Shown here: one piece after another, positions 16,489 to 25,928 of the stretch
Numbering within the stretch: the stretch's first letter is position 1
Layout: every line of letters starts with the position of its first letter
DNA from: Clostridiaceae bacterium M8S5
GTDB taxonomy: Bacteria; Bacillota; Clostridia; Tissierellales; MCWD3
Length of the DNA stretch: 64,000 bases
NCBI GenBank assembly: GCA_029227815.1
Contig: CP118523.1
Coordinates: 186,001 to 250,000, forward strand
Reading direction: 5' to 3'
The notes under the pieces: generated by a model
What the model saw: the letters and a program-made list of their open reading frames with translations, nothing else
Database searches by the model: none
Told to the model about the DNA's origin: nothing
Made by a program: the position numbers and the translations under genes

Positions 16489-16559
16489 AAAACTTCCTCC
16501 TATAAACATTTTAATGAAATGAGGATATACCCTACTATTTAATCTTTAAGTATTTTTTA

Positions 16560-16763
16560 TTATCTCTTTTTACTTAAGAAAGCATCATAATATGTTTTTA
16601 CAGTACATCTTCTTACATAGCAGACAGGAACCATTCCACCATTTATTGGATAGTTTCTTCCAGAGATTTCTCTAGTTTGCTTACAATCGTGAAGACAATC
16701 TCTTTGTCCAATTACTTTAATAATTTTTGCTTCTTCAGGTAAACTTTTAATTTTTTTATTCAT
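16560..16763 (-). CDS. candidate RiPP precursor, four-cysteine peptide
   Basis: This is a 67-aa basic peptide. Residues 1-22 (MNKKIKSLPEEAKIIKVIGQ..) look like a leader. The rest carries four cysteines in two pairs, C23-x3-C27 and C48-x4-C53, joined by a Gly/Pro-containing stretch (GRNYPINGGMVPV), and ends in a Lys/Arg-rich tail. It is the first gene behind a good promoter and has a GGAGAA ribosome site. A protease, an exporter and two radical-SAM enzymes follow. The context supports a ribosomally made, post-translationally modified peptide. I cannot assign it to a named class: it is not SCIFF-like and lacks CxxxD repeats. Confidence 0.75.
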   Translation of the reverse strand: MNKKIKSLPEEAKIIKVIGQRDCLHDCKQTREISGRNYPINGGMVPVCYVRRCTVKTYYDAFLSKKR

Positions 16764-17281
16764 ATTTTTTCTCCTTTATTTTTGAATTTGGTATATCCCC
16801 ACTTCCTAGAAATATGCTTCAAATAATCATATTTTTCCATATCATTATTACATAATAAAGCATTTTTCTATTTAATATTACTATATAATTGAAAATTTGT
16901 CAATAATTTATATTATTTTTATTTATTTTCAATTAAAATCACGCATTTATAATTAATAATGCATAACGTATACAAAATATTATACAAATTTATAGTTATG
17001 ATGTCAATGTTTTGTATTTATTAAATTAATTATTAAATCATACATCATTATGAATTTAATGAAAATTAATAAAATAAATATAGTTATTTCAACTGACAAT
17101 TGAATTTTAAATAATGGTATGATATGGTCAGATATTATACTGTTTACAATAATAAAATATTAGATATATATGAGTTACGAGAAAGAACTAAGGATAAGAT
17201 AATATTTGAAGTTATATAATACATAATGTATAAAATTAATTGATTATATTATTAAAAAAATAAGTAAAGGAGTAAATAAAA
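16764..17281. other. AT-rich divergent intergenic region
   Basis: This is an extremely AT-rich stretch between the divergent RiPP-like operon and the lipoprotein gene. Apart from the minus-strand promoter I see only a weak plus-strand candidate (CTGACA at 17093, TATGAT at 17118, 19-bp spacing). No gene. Confidence 0.5.
16868..16903 (-). promoter_or_regulatory. sigma-A promoter of the RiPP-like operon
   Basis: On the minus strand TTGACA (16903-16898) and TAATAT (16880-16875) are exactly 17 bp apart. The predicted start near 16868 leaves a ~105-nt leader before the precursor ATG. Confidence 0.72.
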
Positions 17282-19609
17282 ATGAAAATTTGTTATTTTA
17301 AAAAGAGTTTTGTTGTATTTCTAGTATTGTTTATGTTTACTGGATGTGCTACAAAAATTAATCATGACAGTAGTATAGAAAGAGAACAGTTGGCAATTGT
17401 CAAAAATAAAGATGCTGTGAAATACCAAGTAGATCCTGAGACATTCTCATTACAAATTATTAAAGATGACGATGTTGTGCCAATTTCTGCAGCTATGCAA
17501 AATAGAAACGTGGCTAATTATAATCAAAATGAAAAGGTAACAAAATGGTCTTATCCTAAAGAGCAAGTAGATGTAGCTATAAAAGCACATAAGGACTACT
17601 TACATGTAACTATTACTTCGAGTTCAAATGATGACAATAAATTCCTATGGCCTAAGATTACAGGAGAAACATTCTACCTCCCTTTTGGAGAAGGAAAAAG
17701 AATACCAGCAGAAGACTCTACTTGGACAAATTATTTGCGAAGTAAAGAATTTGACGTTTTAGAACAGTTATCCATGCCTTTTTGGGCAACAGAACAAGGG
17801 GAGCATACAGTTTTATTTATATTGGAGAACCCATACAGAAATACAATGAACTTTTCTGATGATAATCAGATAGAATTCGTTCTTAGTCATGGATATCCTA
17901 AAATTGATGATAACAAGATAAACAGTTTTCGAATTTATATTGCAGATAAGAACCCTACATCCGTTGCGAAAATCTATAGAGATTATGTAAAGGAAAAAGG
18001 AGATTTTATCACATTTAAAGAAAAAGCTAAGAAGAATCCAAATATAGAAAGATTATATGGTGCGCCACATATTTACTTAGCTAGTGAATATGTAATATCT
18101 TCTAAAAATATAAATTGGCAAGCGTTTCGTAAATCCTTAAATTCTGATGTGATAAAATATATTCTATCGTACACTTCTAAGTTAGAATCAGGTAAAGAAA
18201 TGCAAACAGTAATCAACGAAATTCGCAATCAAGACTATGTAAATAAATATCAAAAGAATGTTGTTTGCAGGTTTTTAAGTGATGTTTTACGACAGGATAA
18301 TTTTTTTGATTCAAGTATCTTTTTAAACAAAGATGAATTTATGAAAACTGCTATTGAAAAAAATAACAAAGATCAAGCCACTATTATTCAGTTAAATAAA
18401 CATGCATTGTCATCAAATCTTCCAAATGTATTTGAAGATGCTCAGGTGTGGATGAATGATGAAACGGTAGATTTAATAAAAGACTTAAAGAACTCAGGGA
18501 TTGAAAAAGCATGGATTGGTCTTCATAGCTGGGAACAAGCGTATGCGAAACCTGATCTTACTAAAACTGCCATCCAGCTAGGGTATTTAGTTGCGCCTTA
18601 TGATTCTTATCATTCTATTCATAAACCTGGTGAAGAGAAATGGATTACTGCAATTTTTTCAGATATATCATTATATGACAATGCGACAATATCAAAGAAA
18701 AATGGTCAGAAAGTTACTGGTTTTCAGAACATAGGTCGCAAACTAAATCCTACATTGTCTTTACCTCTGGTAAAAGAAAGAGTAGAAAATATATTAGGTA
18801 CACAAATACCTTTTAATTCATGGTTCATTGACTGTGATGCTACAGGAGAAATATATGATGACTATTCTCCAGAACATATAACAACAGAGCAGCAAGATTT
18901 AGTAGCTCGTTTAAATCGAATGAAGTATATCAGAGATAATTATAATATGGTAATTGGATCAGAGGGAGGACATGATTTTGCTACTTCAACCATAGCTTTT
19001 GCTCATGGGATTGAATTAAAAAGTTTTTCATGGCTTGACGATGATATGAAAAAAAATAAGGATAGCAAATACTATATTGGGAACTATTATAGCCCAACTG
19101 GTGGAGTTGCAGAACATTTCAGTAAACGGATTCCAATTAAAGACCATCTGTCAACAATTTTTGTTGACCCAAGATATGATTTGCCACTTTATAAGCTTGT
19201 GTATAATGATTCCGTTGTTACAACTTATCACTGGGATTGGTCAACATTCAAAATCATTGGCGCTGTAAAAAATCGAATGCTACGCGAAGTGTTGTACAAT
19301 GTTCCACCAATGTACCATCTTGATAGGCAGCAATGGGAAAAATATAAAGAAGATATTATAGCACACACCAAGTTTTGGTCAGATTTTAGTAAACAAGTCA
19401 TTACAAAAGAAATGACAGAGTTTAAAAAGCTTACAGTTAGCGCAAATGTGCAGATGTGTAGATACGGAGATAATATTGCTGTAATAGCTAACTTTGGTAG
19501 TAGTCCATATGACTATTATAGTGTGGAGATTCCAGCGAATTCTTTGCTACTAAAAATTGATGAGGAAATACAAATCTATTCTCCTCGTGTAGCAGCTAAA
19601 AACCAATAA
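17282..19609 (+). CDS. glycoside hydrolase-like lipoprotein
   Basis: This 775-aa protein has a lipoprotein signal peptide (lipobox FTGC, Cys22). A beta-rich N-terminal half (~50-240) is followed by a TIM-barrel-like region with WIGLHSWEQAY, WFIDCDATGEIYDDYSP (acidic pair typical of a retaining glycosidase), VIGSEGGHDF and TYHWDWST, then a beta C-terminal domain. The overall plan resembles large surface glycosidases of the GH101/DUF5696 type, with the Asp in FIDCD as likely nucleophile; this is inferred from motifs. Probably surface-bound, acting on glycans. AAAGGAG precedes the ATG. Monocistronic. Confidence 0.7.
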   Translation: MKICYFKKSFVVFLVLFMFTGCATKINHDSSIEREQLAIVKNKDAVKYQVDPETFSLQIIKDDDVVPISAAMQNRNVANYNQNEKVTKWSYPKEQVDVAIKAHKDYLHVTITSSSNDDNKFLWPKITGETFYLPFGEGKRIPAEDSTWTNYLRSKEFDVLEQLSMPFWATEQGEHTVLFILENPYRNTMNFSDDNQIEFVLSHGYPKIDDNKINSFRIYIADKNPTSVAKIYRDYVKEKGDFITFKEKAKKNPNIERLYGAPHIYLASEYVISSKNINWQAFRKSLNSDVIKYILSYTSKLESGKEMQTVINEIRNQDYVNKYQKNVVCRFLSDVLRQDNFFDSSIFLNKDEFMKTAIEKNNKDQATIIQLNKHALSSNLPNVFEDAQVWMNDETVDLIKDLKNSGIEKAWIGLHSWEQAYAKPDLTKTAIQLGYLVAPYDSYHSIHKPGEEKWITAIFSDISLYDNATISKKNGQKVTGFQNIGRKLNPTLSLPLVKERVENILGTQIPFNSWFIDCDATGEIYDDYSPEHITTEQQDLVARLNRMKYIRDNYNMVIGSEGGHDFATSTIAFAHGIELKSFSWLDDDMKKNKDSKYYIGNYYSPTGGVAEHFSKRIPIKDHLSTIFVDPRYDLPLYKLVYNDSVVTTYHWDWSTFKIIGAVKNRMLREVLYNVPPMYHLDRQQWEKYKEDIIAHTKFWSDFSKQVITKEMTEFKKLTVSANVQMCRYGDNIAVIANFGSSPYDYYSVEIPANSLLLKIDEEIQIYSPRVAAKNQ

Positions 19610-20098
19610 TCTATTCATCACTATTTACGCTTATATTTAAAAATGTATGTATTGTATAAATAAAACTTGATTCAGATTGTTAAAATGTTACTCAATTTAA
19701 TAATAGACGTTGTTATTGGCAGAAATAATAACCAAGTAAACTTAAACCATGAAAAAAATTAGTAGTTATTTAACAATTAAACAAAAAAGTCATTAGGAAT
19801 AATGATATTTTCAAGTTAGCAAAATTTATATAAAATTGATTGGTTTGACAATAATATTCAAATAAATTACAATAAACTTTTAAGCTCTATAATCTAGCGT
19901 TGTTAAAATCTAATGGATGTAGTCCTAATTTGTTATCAACAGTGGAGTCCATGTTATCTTATTTATGAAGATGCAAATTTAATAATGGTCTAAATTCGCC
20001 TAGTTGGTATGTTTAGAGTATGCTAGGGAAAAATAGTTGGTTGTCAGAAAATCAGAAAGAAATTAACACAAAATAATTGACACTAGGGAGTGATTTAT
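19610..20098. other. gene-free intergenic stretch
   Basis: About 490 bp of AT-rich DNA between the lipoprotein and the NUDIX gene. I see no gene, no clear terminator and no repeat. Confidence 0.5.
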
Positions 20099-20602
20099 AT
20101 GGAAATCTGGGATGTTTACGATAAGAATCGTAATAAAACAGGTAAAACAATAATCAAGGGCGAAACTTTGGTGCAAGGAGAATTTCATCTTGTATCCTTT
20201 GGAGTAATCAAAAACTCAAATGGACAATATATTATTTCAAAGCGTTCTCTAAATACTTCGCACCCAAATACATGGGAAGTTACAGGAGGTGCTGTAGGGC
20301 ATGGAGAGTCAAGTTATGAAGGTGTATTACGTGAAATTAAAGAAGAGCTCGGTATAGACATGAAAACTAAAGGTGATTTGGTAAGGACATTTTTTAATAT
20401 TGATCCTGAGTGCTCAAGTATTCAAGATGTATGGCTATTTAAAGAAGACATAGATGTGAATACAATCATTGTTCAAGAAGAGGAAGTTAGTGAAGCAAAA
20501 CTAGCAGATATCGATGAAATCAAGCAACTTTTTGATAATAATGAGTTCTTAAAAGGTAACCCTCATGTGTTTGAGTGTTTTGATGAGATAGATTTATTGT
20601 AA
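20099..20602 (+). CDS. NUDIX hydrolase
   Basis: This 167-aa protein has a complete NUDIX box, G-x5-E-x7-REIKEELGI (around residues 60-82), after the common opening EIWDVYDKNRNKTGK and FHLVSFGVIKN. The opening matches the Idi-like/YfcD subgroup that acts on nucleoside diphosphate derivatives; the substrate is not predictable. I use the ATG at 20099 rather than the GTG at 20090, because the AGGGAG site fits the ATG better. Stand-alone gene. Confidence 0.88.
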   Translation: MEIWDVYDKNRNKTGKTIIKGETLVQGEFHLVSFGVIKNSNGQYIISKRSLNTSHPNTWEVTGGAVGHGESSYEGVLREIKEELGIDMKTKGDLVRTFFNIDPECSSIQDVWLFKEDIDVNTIIVQEEEVSEAKLADIDEIKQLFDNNEFLKGNPHVFECFDEIDLL

Positions 20603-20781
20603 AGCAATTTAGGAGTTAATTTTTCGGAATAGAAGTTTGTACAGATAATGACAAACCATGAGTTATACCTTTTGACAGATATGACACTAGAATGCTTTTT
20701 CTAGGATGAAAGTAAAGAGTTAAGGATTTTGTAGAAAACGTTATTGGGCAATTATAATAATACATATCGGAGGTAAATTAA

Positions 20782-21442
20782 ATGAAAAAAAGTTTAGCTA
20801 TCGTTGTGGTAACTTTAATGTTGAGTGTTTTGGTAGGTGGTTGTTCCACCAAGCTTGAGGAGACGAATGCTCTACTTTACAAAAAAGGACTTAAATTAAT
20901 TGAGAAGATGGATAGAAAGGCAGAAAACGAGGAGTATATAAAGCTCATGGATGATTCAGCTGAATTACAAGTTACAATCAGTAAAATCGGAGAAGGTAAT
21001 TATAATTCACCCAAAGGTATATATAAAGTATCGTTTCCTAAAGGGTTAACATCTTCTATAACATGGAGACAGCGAGTTTGCTAAAATAACTGGTGATTTA
21101 AAAATAGAATTAGAAAACAGAATGCTAGCAGCTATTCCATCTAATATCAATGCTTCTTCAGGGCATTTGTATTTTATTTCATCATCTATGCTCAATTCTT
21201 TTGATGGTTTTATACACGAAGGTTTAATCGATAATACTTTGTATATTTATATTTATGAAGGTGACTATTCTGTAATAGTATCTTTCGCTTCGGGGAATGA
21301 AAATATTGTTTGGTCATCAGCAAACTTTATAAAGACTGGTTCATTAAATCAAATTTCATCAGATTTAGAGATGTTAGAGTGGCTTAAGAAATATGCTTTT
21401 ATTACTGATTGTAAAGTAGAAAAGATTGAGCAAATTAGGTAA
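20782..21442 (+). pseudogene. frameshifted lipoprotein gene
   Basis: The first frame (20782-21084, 100 aa) begins with a lipoprotein signal (lipobox VGGC, Cys21) and ends abruptly after FPKGLTSSIT. A second frame, one base offset, is open from about 21065 and continues EFAKITGDLKIELENRMLAA to 21442 without its own start site. Together they make one ~217-aa lipoprotein of unknown function broken by a one-base frameshift near 21055-21070. A sequencing error is equally possible. AGGAGG-like site GGAGGT before the ATG. Confidence 0.72.
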
Positions 21443-21598
21443 ATGTAAAGAGAGAAAAAAATAAGTTTTTTTGTAAACAATAAATAAATTATATTTAATC
21501 AACAATGATTAGGATACATTATTGTCCAAAAGTTTTAGTAGTATTGTTTGAAGTTGGAAATATCAAAATGCTGCAAATATTGATAAGGAGAATAGATT

Positions 21599-22093
21599 AT
21601 GTGTTTAGAATATATATTTAGAAAAATGAATAAAGAAGACGGTGTATTTATTAGAGAAATGTGTTATCAAGCAATATATGTTCCTCCAAATGAAGAAGCT
21701 CCTTCAAAAGATATTTTGAATGTACCTAAATTGAAAAAATATTATGAGAATATTGGATTAGACTCAGATTTTGGGATAGTAGCTATTGAAAAAAATACTA
21801 TGAAACCAATAGGTGCAGCATGGTTAAGACTATTTGATGAAAAAAATCAAGGGTATGGATTTATTGATTCTATAATACCAGAGTTGAGTATGGCAGTTGA
21901 TTACGCTTATCGAAATAAAGGTATGGGAAGTAGATTGTTAAAACAACTTTTAGAGGGTTGTGTAAAGCGGTACCCTAGTATTTCATTGAGTGTTGATCAG
22001 AGTAACTATGCATATGATTTATATAAGAAATGTGGATTTTTAGATATGAAAATAGAAAATAAAAAAGTTACTATGTTATTAACAAGAAGTTAA
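21599..22093 (+). CDS. GNAT-family N-acetyltransferase
   Basis: This 164-aa protein has the GNAT fold: YIFRKMNKEDGVFIREM at the start, GIVAIEKNTMKPIGAAWLRL as beta strands 2-3, and the acetyl-CoA loop YAYRNKGMGSRLLKQLL (R/Q-x-x-G-x-G/A pattern) near residues 101-118. It ends ANYDLYKKCGF-like (here YAYDLYKKCGFLDM). Substrate unknown. AAGGAGAA precedes the ATG. Stand-alone gene followed by a strong hairpin. Confidence 0.87.
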   Translation: MCLEYIFRKMNKEDGVFIREMCYQAIYVPPNEEAPSKDILNVPKLKKYYENIGLDSDFGIVAIEKNTMKPIGAAWLRLFDEKNQGYGFIDSIIPELSMAVDYAYRNKGMGSRLLKQLLEGCVKRYPSISLSVDQSNYAYDLYKKCGFLDMKIENKKVTMLLTRS

Positions 22094-22162
22094 TTATGCT
22101 GAAAGGTTAAAGTTGATAAAGATGATAAAGCTTATACATAGTACTCGATTTATGATAAAGAA

Positions 22163-22198
22163 ATACACCTACGCATAGAGGGGAATGTGTAGGTGTAT
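22163..22198. terminator. bidirectional hairpin between convergent genes
   Basis: The 14-bp stem ATACACCTACGCAT/ATGTGTAGGTGTAT (one G-U) surrounds an 8-nt loop, between the convergent GNAT and DUF89 genes. T-rich tails are weak on both sides. Confidence 0.6.
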
Positions 22199-22268
22199 AT
22201 GATTATTGAGAAAAAGCTATCTCATTAATCATATATCGATAAGCTAAATTTACCTAATTCTAATTGAT

Positions 22269-23132
22269 TTATTCCTTATGTAATAAAACGAACTGATTTT
22301 GTGCACAACCTACTTCATCAGCTACTGATTGGCACTTTGCGCGTAATAGAAAAAAGATGGTTTTATTATCTAAACAGCTAAGTGATTCAAAGTTTGCTTG
22401 TCCTTTAGAAATAATCATATCTGCATCTTTAAATGATTTGAGAAAATCGTCCGAACAAGCTGATAGTTCGATTCCTTGAATTGATGCACCGCTATCAATA
22501 ATTTTTACTAATTTATCCATACCAACTGTGGTGGCGTCTTCCATAGTAACATCATTTACTATAGGCCCTCCTTTAACAACATATGTGATTTTGTGTAACG
22601 GTAAGCGCTCAATTAGCAGTTTATCAAATACAATTTCACCAGCGTTGTCTCCAATGAAAAGAATATTACTTGCATTATGTGTAGCTTTCAAAAAATCTTC
22701 ACTGGTGCCACCGAAAAGTTCAGTCGTTAGGCTGTGATTAATAGAATCTCTCACGTCAAGTTCATCAACATTAATGCCTAAACCAAAATCTATAATATTT
22801 CCAGCGATACTTAATCTTATAGCTGTATCAACTGGAGATTCACTGTTTTCAATTTGTGTATTCAAAGATAATTCGCTGACTAATTGCTCAGCAATATGGT
22901 TGAATTTTTTCTTTTCATCTCTATAAGGGTCTTTTATTTCGGTTATTTTTTTTGCATAGTTATATATTAGCCCTGTGATGTATGGTGCAGACGAGTTTGG
23001 ATAATTATTGCTTATTACATCTAAACCATATTTGATGATATCCTGCTGGGTGTTTTTGTCATTAGTTAATTTGACAGCTAATTTTGTTAATTGTCGTGTT
23101 ATACAAGATAGACATTCGTATTTAATTTCCAT
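22269..23132 (-). CDS. DUF89/ARMT1-like protein (damage-control phosphatase family)
   Basis: This 287-aa protein carries the DUF89 hallmarks: N-terminal CLSC metal-binding pair, DFGLG, FIGDNAGEIVFDKLL, KGGPIVNDVT, SKGQANFESL and FLLRAKC. Bacterial members with the CxxC pair are metal-dependent and proposed to hydrolyse harmful phosphorylated metabolites. The acidic residues of GDNAGE and VND would bind the metal. It is divergent from a LysR regulator 134 bp away, which probably controls it in response to a substrate or product. AAGGAGG precedes the ATG. Confidence 0.87.
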   Translation of the reverse strand: MEIKYECLSCITRQLTKLAVKLTNDKNTQQDIIKYGLDVISNNYPNSSAPYITGLIYNYAKKITEIKDPYRDEKKKFNHIAEQLVSELSLNTQIENSESPVDTAIRLSIAGNIIDFGLGINVDELDVRDSINHSLTTELFGGTSEDFLKATHNASNILFIGDNAGEIVFDKLLIERLPLHKITYVVKGGPIVNDVTMEDATTVGMDKLVKIIDSGASIQGIELSACSDDFLKSFKDADMIISKGQANFESLSCLDNKTIFFLLRAKCQSVADEVGCAQNQFVLLHKE

Positions 23133-23266
23133 GTCGAAATAAACCTCCTTTAAGTTATATGAAATGCTATAAAAAAGTTTAACATATTATGATTAAATTG
23201 TATAATAAATAAATACGATACTAATAATCGAAAATAGTGATTATGATAATCTGGTGGAGGTGTGTC

Positions 23267-24142
23267 ATGAATATTGAAAACTATAAGACTTTTTTGGTAT
23301 TAGCCAAGATAAAGAATTTTTCAAGAACTGCAGAACAGTTAAACATTGTGCAATCAACCGTTTCATCGAGAATATTTGAACTTGAAAAGTATCTGGATAT
23401 AAAATTGTTTAAGAGAACTAATCGTAAAATTGAAATCACTGAGGCAGGAAAAGCGTTAATTCCTTATGCTCAGAGATTAGTGAATCTAGAAATAGAAGGG
23501 ATAAAAAACGTTCAAAGTGTTGGTGCTTATGAGGATTGTTTAAGGATGAGTATACCAGGTAGTGTATATAGAGAACGTCTATCTCCTTTGATTTACATAT
23601 ACTACGATTTATATCCACAATTCACTGTAGATGTTAGATTTCATAAAACAGTAGTACAGTTAGAAATGTTAATGGATGATAGTATAGACATAGGATTTAT
23701 TTCTAGAATACCAAGTACAAATAAGCTCATTGTTAAACCATATTTGGAATATTCGTGGATATTGGTATCAAGAGAAGACTATAAGGTTTCTAAATCTATT
23801 GATGTAAGTGAATTGAATTCTATAGATTTATGCTTTAATAATCTCAATGAGGAATATAATGAATGGCTACAGGATGTATTACCAAAGAATTTTAGACCTA
23901 GGATGAATATGAACAGTACTTTACAGCTTATAGAGCATGTGAAAAAAGGTCATGGATGTGCTTTATTACCTAGCTATGCAGTAAGAGAAGAACTAAAAAG
24001 TGGAGAATTTAAGGAAATTGTTATTGATAATGCAAGACCAAATAAATTCAAAATATATTTGGTTATAAACAAAAGAAGGAAAGATTCTGATGCGGTGAAG
24101 AAGTTTCTTAAATTATTAGAAGAATCACAATTTAGCTGGTAA
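23267..24142 (+). CDS. LysR-family transcriptional regulator
   Basis: This regulator has about 291 aa: N-terminal HTH (NYKTFLVLAKIKNFSRTAEQ, then STVSSRIFELEKYL) and a periplasmic-binding-type effector domain (~90-290). I use the ATG at 23267, spaced from GGTGGAGG; the upstream ATGs near 23237 have no site. It is transcribed divergently from the DUF89 gene, the classic LTTR arrangement, so that gene is its most likely target. The ligand cannot be deduced. Confidence 0.9.
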   Translation: MNIENYKTFLVLAKIKNFSRTAEQLNIVQSTVSSRIFELEKYLDIKLFKRTNRKIEITEAGKALIPYAQRLVNLEIEGIKNVQSVGAYEDCLRMSIPGSVYRERLSPLIYIYYDLYPQFTVDVRFHKTVVQLEMLMDDSIDIGFISRIPSTNKLIVKPYLEYSWILVSREDYKVSKSIDVSELNSIDLCFNNLNEEYNEWLQDVLPKNFRPRMNMNSTLQLIEHVKKGHGCALLPSYAVREELKSGEFKEIVIDNARPNKFKIYLVINKRRKDSDAVKKFLKLLEESQFSW

Positions 24143-24200
24143 CAGATTTGTATATACATGTAGATTAGAGACTATAGATATGTTATAATATTGTAAAGCG

Positions 24201-24217
24201 ATATCGAATTACGATAT
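24201..24217 (+). promoter_or_regulatory. probable PadR operator (dyad)
   Basis: ATATCG-AATTA-CGATAT is a perfect 6-bp dyad located just downstream of a TATAAT-like box near 24183 and 28 bp before the padR-like gene. This position suits autorepression. Confidence 0.5.
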
Positions 24218-24244
24218 AAAAAATAATAGTAAGAGGGAAATAGT

Positions 24245-24553
24245 ATGAAAAAAAAGATTTTAAGAAAACTTTTTTTAGGGTTTATACAAATTCATATATT
24301 ACATCACGCTAAAAAGACTCCTTTTTACGGAGCTTGGATGATTACTGAATTAAAAGGTCATGGTTATGATATTAGTCCTGGTACTTTGTATCCTGTTCTT
24401 CACGATTTGGAATCAAAAGGGTTGCTCAGAAAAACAGAAAAAAAAGTAGAAGGTAAAATAAGAAAGTATTATGAGATAACAAATGATGGTATTCAAGTAT
24501 TGATTGAAGCACGCAAAAAAGCCCATGAACTTTTTAAAGAAATTAATGATTAA
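24245..24553 (+). CDS. PadR-family regulator (short)
   Basis: This 102-aa PadR protein of the short class contains only the winged HTH with flanking helices: HILHHAKKTPFYGAWMITEL, then GTLYPVLHDLESKGLL and the wing IRKYYEITNDG. Short PadR proteins (LmrR type) often control drug exporters; here the next gene, 17 bp downstream, is an MFS transporter. AGAGGGAA precedes the ATG. A dyad upstream suggests autoregulation and induction by a transporter substrate. Confidence 0.9.
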   Translation: MKKKILRKLFLGFIQIHILHHAKKTPFYGAWMITELKGHGYDISPGTLYPVLHDLESKGLLRKTEKKVEGKIRKYYEITNDGIQVLIEARKKAHELFKEIND

Positions 24554-24570
24554 TTAGGGGGAAGTATATC

Positions 24571-25836
24571 ATGAACGGCTATAAAGAGATTAAGGAAGAT
24601 GTACAAATCTGGAAATTTTGTTTTTATGGCTTTTTCAAGAATCTAAAATTCTTTGAACCATATCTAATAATTTATCTTATTAGTATGAAACTCAATTTAT
24701 TTCAAATAGGCATTTTATTTTCAATGCGTGAAGGCATTACTTATATATTTGAAGTGCCGAGTGGTATAATTGCTGATCACTATGGCAAAAAAAGAGAATT
24801 GTTAATGTGCTTTGTATTTTATATTATTTCTTTTGTGTTTTTGTTTTTGGGGATAAATTTAATTTGCTTATCTATAGGCATGATTTTCTTTGGCTTAGGA
24901 GAAGCCTTTAGATCTGGAACACATAAAGCTATGATTCTAAGTTATTTAGAGCATAAAGGGTGGTTTGAGCATAAAGGATATGTTTATGGGAGAACTCGTT
25001 CTTATTCTCTTTTAGGATCTTCGATTTCATCATTTTTGTCTATACTGTTAGTGCTAAATTTACCAGCATTAAAATGGATATTCTTGATTAGTATATTACC
25101 GTATATTTTAGATTTTATATTAATAATGAGTTATCCCGAGTTTTTAGATGAAAGAAAACATACAGAGAAAAATATTAAAACGTTTTACAAAACTAGTGTA
25201 AAACATTTAAAATCAATAGCTTGTAACCAAATAATTAGAAAAATTATGCTAAGTGCGGCGTTTTATGATGGTGTATTTAAGACGATAAAAGATTATATAC
25301 AGCCTATTTTACAATCACTTATCTTAGCCGCAGGTGCAGGCTCAATAATGAGTTTAGAAGCAAATCAAAGTTTAAAGGTTTACTTAGGTATAATCTATAG
25401 TATTTTTTATATATTTAGCTCTATTGTGTCTAAAAATATATATAGGCTAACAACTAGATTAAATGCAAGATTTGTATTTGAGAAAATGTTTGGATTGATG
25501 GGTTTTCTATTGATAATAATATCTTTTTCTATTTATCAAGAGCATTTATTTTTAGCAATTAGTATATACTTTATACTTTACCTTATGATGAATGCAAGAC
25601 GGGCTGTATTTGTGGATATTTCTAGTGACTATATGGATAAATCTCAGCGTGTTACAGTACTATCTATAGAGAGTCAGATTAGATCAATTTTAATGGTAAT
25701 TATGGCACCAACTTTTGGATGGATTGCTGATAAATTTTCAATAAGTGTTTTATTTTTAGGAATTGGAGTTGTATTGTTGTTAATAAGTCGTTTATTTAAA
25801 ATAATACCCAAACGGGTGAGTGCAAGTGAAAAATAG
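24571..25836 (+). CDS. MFS transporter
   Basis: This 421-aa membrane protein has about twelve hydrophobic segments. It carries the MFS motif-A-like sequence PSGIIADHYGKKRELL between TM2 and TM3, and QSLILAAGAGS and MMNARRAVFVDISSDYM in the second half. The family moves small molecules by proton antiport or symport. Coupling to a PadR regulator makes drug or metabolite efflux the best guess. The start follows AGGGGGAAG. The end is 92 bp before the TPR lipoprotein. Confidence 0.88.
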   Translation: MNGYKEIKEDVQIWKFCFYGFFKNLKFFEPYLIIYLISMKLNLFQIGILFSMREGITYIFEVPSGIIADHYGKKRELLMCFVFYIISFVFLFLGINLICLSIGMIFFGLGEAFRSGTHKAMILSYLEHKGWFEHKGYVYGRTRSYSLLGSSISSFLSILLVLNLPALKWIFLISILPYILDFILIMSYPEFLDERKHTEKNIKTFYKTSVKHLKSIACNQIIRKIMLSAAFYDGVFKTIKDYIQPILQSLILAAGAGSIMSLEANQSLKVYLGIIYSIFYIFSSIVSKNIYRLTTRLNARFVFEKMFGLMGFLLIIISFSIYQEHLFLAISIYFILYLMMNARRAVFVDISSDYMDKSQRVTVLSIESQIRSILMVIMAPTFGWIADKFSISVLFLGIGVVLLLISRLFKIIPKRVSASEK

Positions 25837-25928
25837 AAGACATAACTTTAAAGTGATTTTTTATTTTATGCATTTAAGCAAATTATGTAATGTAGTAAAA
25901 ATATACGGATTAGAAAAGAGGGGGATAT

